In this document: positions 23,610 through 29,401 of the stretch, piece by piece
How positions within the stretch are numbered: the first letter of the stretch is position 1
Layout of the letters: each line of letters starts with the position of its first letter
Assembly (NCBI GenBank): GCA_040397785.1
Contig: JBBAVI010000073.1
Coordinates: 1-29,401 of the forward strand
Length of the DNA: 29,401 nt
From: M3007 sp040397785
GTDB taxonomy: Bacteria; Bacteroidota; Bacteroidia; Chitinophagales; Saprospiraceae
Direction of reading: 5' to 3'
Program-made: the position numbers and the translations under genes
The notes under the pieces: generated by a model
What the model was told of the DNA's origin: nothing
Database searches by the model: none
What the model saw: only the letters and a program-made list of their open reading frames with translations

Positions 23610-24707
23610 ATGGCAATGCAATGTGGTATCGTGGGTCTTCCAAATGTTGGGAAATCAACACTTTTTAATGCGGTTTCAAGCGCAAAAGCGCAATCTGCAA
23701 ATTTTCCTTTTTGTACAATTGAACCCAACGTAGGTACAATCACAGTTCCCGATATTCGGATGAACAAATTGGCAGCTTTGGTGAATCCGTTGAGCTTGGT
23801 CCCCACAAATATTGAGATTGTGGATATCGCAGGGTTGGTGAAAGGTGCGAGTAAGGGCGACGGTTTGGGCAATCAGTTTTTGGGAAATATCAGGAATACC
23901 AATGCCATTTTACATGTATTGCGATGCTTTGATGATGACAATATCATCCACGTAGATGGTTCTGTGAATCCTGTGCGCGACAAAGAAATCATTGATACGG
24001 AGTTGCAATTGAAGGATTTGGAATCGCTCGAAAAGAATATTTCAAAGGTTTTCAAGCAAGCCAAAACAGGTGATAAAGATGCCTCTAAGATATTGGAGGT
24101 TTGTGAAACATTTCAAGCTCATTTATTGAAGGGCCAAAATGCAAGAACCCTAGACATCGAGCCAGAAAAAAGAATGTTTATTAAGGATTTGAATTTGCTA
24201 ACCGACAAACCCGTTTTGTACGTATGCAATGTGGATCCAGATAGTGTGAATCATGGAAATGCCTACGTTGAAGCGGTGAAAACTGCCATCGCCGGTGAGA
24301 ATGCGGGTTTGATTTTGATTTCAGCAGCCATTGAAGCGGAAATTGCCGATTTGGAAAGTTTCGAGGATCGACAGATGTTTCTCCTAGAAATGGGGTTGGA
24401 AAAGAGTGGGGTAGAAAAGCTCATTCATGCCGCTTATAAGTTGTTGAACTACATTACCTACTTTACCGTGGGAGTGAAAGAAGTTCGCGCTTGGACTATC
24501 ACCGAAGGGACTAAAGGCCCAGGTGCAGCCGGTGAAATCCACTCTGATTTTGAAAAAGGATTTATCCGCGCGGAGGTTATCGCCTATGAAGATTATATTC
24601 ATTATGGCTCTGAATCTGCTTGTAGAGAAGTAGGGAAATTGCGGGTAGAAGGCAAGGAATATGTTGTGAAAGATGGAGATTGTATGCACTTCCGCTTTAA
24701 TGTGTAA
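23610..24707 (+). CDS. ychF: Redox-regulated ATPase YchF (Obg-related, OLA1 family)
   Basis: A ribosome-associated P-loop NTPase that prefers ATP over GTP and takes part in stress response and translation control. The 365 residues match the family. Seen: G1 loop GLPNVGKST at 9-17, FPFCTIEPNVG, switch/G3 IVDIAGLVKGASKGDGLGNQFL, a helical domain about 130-200, and the C-terminal TGS domain from about residue 282 (GVKEVRAWTITEGTKGPGAAGEIHSDFEKGFIRAE) to the end. The G4-equivalent reads NVDPD, where the family usually has NxxE. A Met at position 3 is an alternative start. It ends exactly at the base before the opposing helicase gene begins. Confidence 0.95.
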   Translation: MAMQCGIVGLPNVGKSTLFNAVSSAKAQSANFPFCTIEPNVGTITVPDIRMNKLAALVNPLSLVPTNIEIVDIAGLVKGASKGDGLGNQFLGNIRNTNAILHVLRCFDDDNIIHVDGSVNPVRDKEIIDTELQLKDLESLEKNISKVFKQAKTGDKDASKILEVCETFQAHLLKGQNARTLDIEPEKRMFIKDLNLLTDKPVLYVCNVDPDSVNHGNAYVEAVKTAIAGENAGLILISAAIEAEIADLESFEDRQMFLLEMGLEKSGVEKLIHAAYKLLNYITYFTVGVKEVRAWTITEGTKGPGAAGEIHSDFEKGFIRAEVIAYEDYIHYGSESACREVGKLRVEGKEYVVKDGDCMHFRFNV

Positions 24708-26696
24708 TTAGAAATCTTCGGGATTGCTGATTTTGTTGTCGCTCACAAATAGTGGCACTTCTCCGTATTTTACTTTGTACAATTTTTTGATGTATGACCA
24801 ACAATGCGATTGGAAATCGCCTACACGGTCGCGAATTTTTTGTGATCCAAGCGGTTTTCCACCCCGCGCAATTTCACTAAAAGATCTTCTCACCGGCTCA
24901 ATGATTTGCTCACTTAATAGGTCGGCAAAATAATTGCCCGCCTTGGTGCATCGTTCTATTAACAACTGGGTCAGATCTTCCTGGGCTTGTGCCTGTTCTT
25001 CCGCACTGGGCAGTCTCTCTAAGCTCTCCCAATGGGCTTCATGCTCATGGAAAATTTTGGCGATAGAGCGTTGGAATTTCTGTGCCGTAGCGTCCATCTC
25101 TTGAAACTGCAAACGGATGGGTGACAATTCCGCAAATTTCGTGGTGATCTTCGCGCTTTTTTCTTTGGAAATCGCAATCATCATCCCATTGAATTCGTAA
25201 TGGAGCTGTCTTACACCATAGACTTCCATCAACTGTTGTTTGTGGTAGGACTGTCGTTTTTCCTCTAAAATTTCAAATAGGTCGCGTGTTTTAGCTTGGG
25301 ATTCGTGAAATTCTAAAATCCGCTGATCTGTCATGATATTCTGCGCCCGAATGGCTGTCAACAAGACCATAGAATCGAGATTGGTACATCTACTCAGCGC
25401 AACGTAGACTTGCCCTGGCGCAAAGCTTTTTCCCGCATCGATCATCGCTTTTTCGAAGGTAAGACCTTGGCTTTTGTGTACAGTGATGGCCCATGCCAAG
25501 CGCACTGGGAACTGCTCAAAACTGCCGACTTCTTCCTGTTCAACAGTTTCAACGGTGGGGTTGTAGTTATAGCGCAGGTTTTTCCATGTTTCTCTTTCAA
25601 TTTCCATGGCTGGCTTGCCATCGTTGCACTGGATAAAAATGGTATTGCCGCCAATATGAGTTACAGTACCAATTTTGCCATTGTAGTAGCGTTTTTCATA
25701 GGAAGTATCGTTTTTGACAAACATCACCTGAGCGCCTTCTTTGAGTCGTAAAATACCTTCGGTAGGAAAACTGCCTTCATTAAACTCGCCAGATACTTTG
25801 GCAACATATTGTTTTTCAGCAACATCCAATTTTGCCAATTCCTTTTCATTGATCCCTTCCGCCTGTTTATTGTGGGTGGTAAGTGTAATCCATCCCGGTT
25901 CTTTGGGTTGGAATTCTGGTTGGATTCTTTCGGCGAGGTTTTCGTAGTCCCAACTTTCCATTTGGTTGGAGCGAATTTGGTTCAACAGGTTGATGAACTG
26001 TCGATCGCTTTGTCTGTATATCGTTTTTAACTCAATGGTAATCAGCTCGAGGCTTGGGAAAACCTTTGATGAAAAGAAAAATTCTGTTGAATAGTAGTGA
26101 TAAATCAAGCCTCGCTCGTGTTCTGTAACCACGGGAGGCAGCTGCAGTAAATCGCCAATCAACAGCAATTGAACCCCGCCAAAGGGTTTGGAACTATTTC
26201 TGGCAAATCGAAGTGCGGTGTCTATCGCATCAAATAAATCGGCCCGAACCATGGAGATTTCATCAATCACGAGCAATTCGAGCGCTTGAAATAGGTCGCG
26301 TTTTACTTTTGGATAATGAAAATGCTCCCGAATCATCGCCGTGTTGTTGGCAATGTTGGGGTCAACCGGTTCGTTGGTGGGAACATAGGCTCGGGTGGGA
26401 AGCCCAAACATACTGTGAATTGTGCTTCCGCCGGCATTGATCGCAGCAACACCCGTGGGGGCCACTACAACGGTTTTTTTCAAGGTTTGGGACAGCAAGT
26501 ATTTTAGGAAGGTTGTTTTTCCTGTTCCTGCTTTTCCCGTTAGAAAAATGTGCTGTTGTGTATCATTCACAAAGGAAAATGCCAGGGACGCCTCAGAACT
26601 GGTGTCGATCGAGAGGGGGTGTGTTGGGTTGATATTTCCTTTTTCAGTTGTCAATATTCGATGAGTGATTTTAATGCCAATGGCAAGCGCTCCCAA
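24708..26696 (-). CDS. Pif1/RecD-like superfamily 1 DNA helicase
   Basis: An ATP-driven 5'-3' DNA helicase candidate for genome maintenance. Of 662 residues, about 35-460 are the motor: Walker A GKAGTGKT (54-61), VVVAPTGVAAINAGGSTIHSMF (motif Ia), Walker B LLVIDEISMVRADLFD, GGVQLLLIGDLLQLPPV (motif III), and AITVHKSQGLTFEKAMID with GQVYVALSRCTNL (motifs V-VI). The C-terminal ~190 residues are helical, mention no HTH_40 or HRDC motif that I can see, and are not recognised. The ATG at 26696 overlaps the upstream E1 gene by 46 bases; a TTG at 26654 would give a four-base TTGA overlap, so the start is uncertain. Its stop abuts the ychF stop with no gap. Confidence 0.88.
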   Translation of the reverse strand: MGALAIGIKITHRILTTEKGNINPTHPLSIDTSSEASLAFSFVNDTQQHIFLTGKAGTGKTTFLKYLLSQTLKKTVVVAPTGVAAINAGGSTIHSMFGLPTRAYVPTNEPVDPNIANNTAMIREHFHYPKVKRDLFQALELLVIDEISMVRADLFDAIDTALRFARNSSKPFGGVQLLLIGDLLQLPPVVTEHERGLIYHYYSTEFFFSSKVFPSLELITIELKTIYRQSDRQFINLLNQIRSNQMESWDYENLAERIQPEFQPKEPGWITLTTHNKQAEGINEKELAKLDVAEKQYVAKVSGEFNEGSFPTEGILRLKEGAQVMFVKNDTSYEKRYYNGKIGTVTHIGGNTIFIQCNDGKPAMEIERETWKNLRYNYNPTVETVEQEEVGSFEQFPVRLAWAITVHKSQGLTFEKAMIDAGKSFAPGQVYVALSRCTNLDSMVLLTAIRAQNIMTDQRILEFHESQAKTRDLFEILEEKRQSYHKQQLMEVYGVRQLHYEFNGMMIAISKEKSAKITTKFAELSPIRLQFQEMDATAQKFQRSIAKIFHEHEAHWESLERLPSAEEQAQAQEDLTQLLIERCTKAGNYFADLLSEQIIEPVRRSFSEIARGGKPLGSQKIRDRVGDFQSHCWSYIKKLYKVKYGEVPLFVSDNKISNPEDF

Positions 26697-28639
26697 GGAA
26701 GAAAATGGTCTTCTAGGGTTTTGGCTAGGGGCACGGGCGTATCGAGGCTACCCAAACGTTGAACGGGTGCGTCGAGGTCTTGGAAGCAGTTTTCTGAAAT
26801 CCAAGCGGCGATGTCTGATGCGATGCTTCCTGTAAGTGTATCTTCTGTGAGGACAAGAACTTTACCTGTGGCTTTCACGTGTTCGGCAACAGTTTCTTTA
26901 TCCCACGGGATGAGTGTTCTGAGATCAATGACACGACCATTGAGTTTGTTTTCTTTGATGCAGTCTAAGGCTTTGTGGACACCCCATCCGTAGGTGATAA
27001 TGCAAAAATCATTTCCTTGATCATGGACAGTGGCTTTTCCTTCTTCTACGAGGTAGGGGGCGGCGGCTACGCCGCCGCTCACCGATCGATACAATAACTT
27101 ATGCTCAAAAAACAGCACAGGATTTGGATCTTCAATGGCGCGCATTAATAAACCCTTTGCATCGGCTGGCGTGCTAGGATAGTATATTTTTAGACCGGGG
27201 ACATGATAAAACCACGCCTCGGTGCTTTGACTGTGAAAAGGACCGGCTTGCACGCCTGCGCCCGTTGGCATGCGAACAACCACATCGGCGGGCTGACCCC
27301 AACGGTAATGGCTTTTTGCCAAATTATTTACGATTTGGTTGTAACCGCAGGTGACAAAATCCGCAAATTGCATTTCAACGACCGCTTTTTGTTTGGCAAT
27401 ACTTAGTCCGTATCCCGCCCCCAAAATGGAACTCTCGGTGATGGGCGTATTTCGAACCCTGCCTTTGCCAAATTTCTCGAGAAATCCGTCTGTGATTTTA
27501 AAAACGCCGCCATATTCAGCTACGTCCTGACCCATAATGACAAGATTATCATGTCGTTCCATGCTCTGCTCCAATCCTTCCTTAATCGCATCCACCAATC
27601 GCAGTTCTCGATCACTTTCTGGGGCGCTGTCTTGGCATTGGAAATCGACGGCAAATTCAAAAGGAGCATACATGTCGTTCATCTCTTCTGCCAAATCCGG
27701 TGTCACTTCCTCCTCAGCAAAGGTGGCTTCTAGACCCGTTTCGATATCTGCCAAAAACTCTTTTTTATACTGATCAATAATCGCATCAGTCAAAATACCC
27801 AATTCTTTTAAATAGGATTCGTAATTGCTCAATGGGTCTTTTTTGCCCCACTCTTCAAATAAGTGGGTGGGGACATATTTCACGCCACTGGCTTCTTCGT
27901 GGCCTCTCATTCTGAAGGTTAGTGCTTCAAAAATGATTGGACGCGGGTTGTTTCTCAATTCTTCCGCCCAATGCACGGCGGTATGATACACCTCTAATAT
28001 ATTGTTGCCGTCCACCTGCACGGTCTCCATGCCATAACCGATTCCCTTGTCGATGAATTGCTTACAGAGAAACTGCTCGTTCGATGGCGTACTTAACCCA
28101 TAACCATTGTTTTCGATCAAAAAGATAACAGGCAATTGCCAAACCGCAGCCACGTTAAGGGCTTCGTGAAAGTCGCCTTCTGAAGTACCTCCATCGCCAG
28201 AAAATGCCACGGAGATTTTTTTGCGATGATTTAGAACGTGTGAAAGCGAAATTCCATTGGCCACACCCAACATCGCGCCCAAATGAGAAATCATTCCAAC
28301 GATGGAATATTCATTGGTACCAAAGTGGAAACTGCGTTCCCTGCCTTTGCTGAATCCAGATTTTTTGCCTTGCCACTGGGCGAACAGCTTGCCAAACGGA
28401 ATGCCACGCGAAGTGAAAACTCCAAGATTTCTGTGCAATGGCATGATGTATTCATCCGGGTCCAAAGCCATTGTAATGCCCACTGAAATCGCCTCTTGGC
28501 CAATGCCACTGAACCATTTACCCACCTTGCCCTGACGCAATAACACTAACATTCGATCTTCAATCAATCGCGGCTTCAATAAACCGCGGTATAAACGCAG
28601 TAATTCGGCATCAGATAAATTCTTTCGATCGTACAGCAT
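26651..28639 (-). CDS. Fused 2-oxoacid dehydrogenase E1 alpha/beta (branched-chain/pyruvate type)
   Basis: Thiamine-diphosphate decarboxylase component of a 2-oxoacid dehydrogenase complex; by family closest to branched-chain 2-oxoacid dehydrogenase, but substrate cannot be fixed from sequence. The 662 residues combine E1 alpha (1-~335), with the ThDP motif from GDGGTSEGD (148-156) to IENN (175-178) and FRMRGHEEASG, and E1 beta (about 344-662), starting RELRLVDAIKEGLEQSM, with GQDVAEYGGVFKITDGF, NTPITESSILGAGYGLS, MPTGAGVQAGPFHSQSTEAWF and VLVLTEDTLTGSIASDIAAWI. The single-chain form is frequent in Bacteroidota. No E2 or E3 gene is in the window. The helicase gene overlaps its 3' end. Confidence 0.93.
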   Translation of the reverse strand: MLYDRKNLSDAELLRLYRGLLKPRLIEDRMLVLLRQGKVGKWFSGIGQEAISVGITMALDPDEYIMPLHRNLGVFTSRGIPFGKLFAQWQGKKSGFSKGRERSFHFGTNEYSIVGMISHLGAMLGVANGISLSHVLNHRKKISVAFSGDGGTSEGDFHEALNVAAVWQLPVIFLIENNGYGLSTPSNEQFLCKQFIDKGIGYGMETVQVDGNNILEVYHTAVHWAEELRNNPRPIIFEALTFRMRGHEEASGVKYVPTHLFEEWGKKDPLSNYESYLKELGILTDAIIDQYKKEFLADIETGLEATFAEEEVTPDLAEEMNDMYAPFEFAVDFQCQDSAPESDRELRLVDAIKEGLEQSMERHDNLVIMGQDVAEYGGVFKITDGFLEKFGKGRVRNTPITESSILGAGYGLSIAKQKAVVEMQFADFVTCGYNQIVNNLAKSHYRWGQPADVVVRMPTGAGVQAGPFHSQSTEAWFYHVPGLKIYYPSTPADAKGLLMRAIEDPNPVLFFEHKLLYRSVSGGVAAAPYLVEEGKATVHDQGNDFCIITYGWGVHKALDCIKENKLNGRVIDLRTLIPWDKETVAEHVKATGKVLVLTEDTLTGSIASDIAAWISENCFQDLDAPVQRLGSLDTPVPLAKTLEDHFLPWERLPLALKSLIEY

Positions 28640-28667
28640 GCATTAATTGATAGTAAGTTCTATTTTT

Positions 28668-28675
28668 CAAATTTA
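28668..28675 (-). promoter_or_regulatory. Putative TAnnTTTG promoter box for the E1-helicase unit
   Basis: Minus-strand TAAATTTG lies 28 bases before the E1 ATG at 28639. No -33 TTG at the usual spacing is visible. Confidence 0.38.
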
Positions 28676-28775
28676 CATCGCAAAAGTGGCCTTAAATGCG
28701 GTCGGTCCCATTACTGTGCTTATAAAACACAAAATTTTCCATTTTTCTTTGCAACCAATCGCAATTTGTGCGTCA

Positions 28776-28783
28776 TAATTTCG
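28776..28783 (+). promoter_or_regulatory. Weak promoter-like box for the sigma factor gene
   Basis: TAATTTCG differs from TAnnTTTG at one base and ends 7 bases before the TTG start at 28791, the same geometry as for folD and ychF. TTTG at 28748-28751 is 24 bases upstream. The box contains the in-frame TAA that bars any earlier start. Confidence 0.28.
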
Positions 28784-28790
28784 AAGCTAC

Positions 28791-29345
28791 TTGCTAAACA
28801 ACAATGATATCATAGCCGGATGTATCAAAAAAGACAGACAGGCGCAGAAATCTCTCTATGAGAAATATGCTGCCAAAATGTTTGGATTTTGCTTGCGATA
28901 CTCTAACAGCCGCGCTGATGCTCAGGATTTGTTACAAGATGGTTTCATTAAGGTCTTTGACAGCATTGCTACCCTGAATAACACTTCTCAATTGGAAAGT
29001 TGGATGACGCGTATTTTCATCAACTTAGCCATGTCGAGATTCAGAAAATCTGCACACGGCCCCGTAATGGTGGAAGTGGTAGATATTTTGGATGATACTT
29101 CCGGTGAAACCACAACAGTGGATGAGCCCATGGAAGTCAATGAAGTGCTCGCCTGTTTGATGGAGCTCCCTGAGAAATATCGCATCGTGATTAACATGTA
29201 TGCAATTGATAAACTCTCCCACCAAGAAATTTCTGAAGTGTTGGGAACCAGCGTATCAAACAGTAAGAGCCTTTTGTTTAGGGCCCGCGTAATGCTCAAA
29301 GATTTAGTTGAAAAACAAAGAAACAAGGACACTGGAAAACAGTAA
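28791..29345 (+). CDS. ECF-type RNA polymerase sigma-70 factor
   Basis: Directs RNA polymerase to a specific promoter set, usually in response to an envelope signal. The 184 residues fit ECF sigma factors: region 2 from about residue 10 (KKDRQAQKSLYEKYAAKMFGFCLRY, then ADAQDLLQDGFIKVFDSI) and region 4 from about 120 (LMELPEKYRIVINMYAIDKLSHQEISEVLG, then SNSKSLLFRARVMLKDLV). The start must be the TTG at 28791: an in-frame TAA stands at 28776 and the next ATG is residue 30, inside region 2. A second gene overlaps its 3' end and may encode the partner anti-sigma protein. Target genes cannot be told. Confidence 0.9.
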   Translation: MLNNNDIIAGCIKKDRQAQKSLYEKYAAKMFGFCLRYSNSRADAQDLLQDGFIKVFDSIATLNNTSQLESWMTRIFINLAMSRFRKSAHGPVMVEVVDILDDTSGETTTVDEPMEVNEVLACLMELPEKYRIVINMYAIDKLSHQEISEVLGTSVSNSKSLLFRARVMLKDLVEKQRNKDTGKQ

Positions 29346-29401
29346 CAAACATATCGACAATTGGTTAAGCCAGCAGTTTGAGGATTTTACCCCGAATCCC
29401 G
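29308..29401 (+). CDS. Start of gene after the sigma factor (partial; anti-sigma-like N-terminus)
   Basis: A reading frame in +1 relative to the sigma gene opens from a TTG at 29308 (overlapping by 38 bases) and runs off the window. It reads ...LENSNKHIDNWLSQQFED, then FTPNP. A short helix followed by F-x-P-x-P is the typical start of Bacteroidota membrane proteins paired with ECF sigma factors, in which a PPxxVW motif follows. Only about 31 residues are visible; the start codon could also be a CTG at 29332. Identity is inference from position and pattern. Confidence 0.4.
   Translation, partial: MKNKETRTLENSNKHIDNWLSQQFEDFTPNP

Noticed and set aside
28640..28790. Small RNA or tRNA in the 151-base E1/sigma divergent gap
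   Set aside because: No cloverleaf, strong hairpin or terminator is visible; the gap is AT-rich and explained by two divergent promoters.
1..29401. Mobile element, prophage or CRISPR array
   Set aside because: No transposase, integrase, phage structural gene, terminal repeats or spaced direct repeats were seen; gene content is conserved chromosomal.

Overview
The window looks like core chromosome of a member of the Bacteroidota; I cannot place it more finely. The evidence is two secreted proteins ending in type IX secretion system (T9SS) sorting domains, the Bacteroidota-specific families DUF4294 and DUF4296, a fused alpha/beta 2-oxoacid dehydrogenase E1, promoter boxes of the TAnnTTTG kind, and almost no Shine-Dalgarno sequences. 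Coding density is very high: no gene-free gap exceeds about 150 bases, and I see no tRNA, rRNA, CRISPR array, insertion sequence or prophage.

Layout from left to right. The 3' end of an outer-membrane beta-barrel gene leads into a tight operon of mtaB (tRNA methylthiotransferase), an Lgt-like lipoprotein acyltransferase and a DUF4294 protein. Facing it is a two-gene metal-chelate/cobalamin ABC uptake operon (lipoprotein binding protein and FecCD-type permease). Divergent from that is the small division protein FtsB/DivIC, followed by the sliding clamp dnaN. A YggS-type PLP protein converges on dnaN and diverges from a DUF4296 lipoprotein that overlaps mutS2. Next come folD and queE with an ATGA overlap, a class C beta-lactamase-like serine hydrolase, and a 1,830-residue T9SS-exported protein (sortilin/Asp-box propeller, GEVED domain, PKD repeats, sorting domain). 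A second T9SS protein converges on it; their ends overlap, and it lies downstream of a fused formiminotransferase-cyclodeaminase (ftcD). Divergent from ftcD are glmM and ychF. A Pif1/RecD-like helicase and the fused E1 dehydrogenase run leftward. The window closes with an ECF sigma factor and the first bases of an overlapping downstream gene, probably its partner.

Most genes are housekeeping: tRNA and nucleotide modification (mtaB, queE), folate one-carbon metabolism (folD, ftcD), replication and DNA maintenance (dnaN, mutS2, helicase), and envelope building (lgt-like, ftsB, glmM). The accessory content is the pair of T9SS surface/secreted proteins, the uptake operon and the serine hydrolase. 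I found no clearly new system. The points most worth a second look are: two T9SS sorting signals encoded on opposite strands of the same bases; four convergent gene pairs with no room for terminators; TAnnTTTG boxes so close to start codons that several messages should be leaderless or nearly so; GC-rich hairpins inside both T9SS genes; and an Lgt-like protein whose signature residues differ from the classical enzyme.
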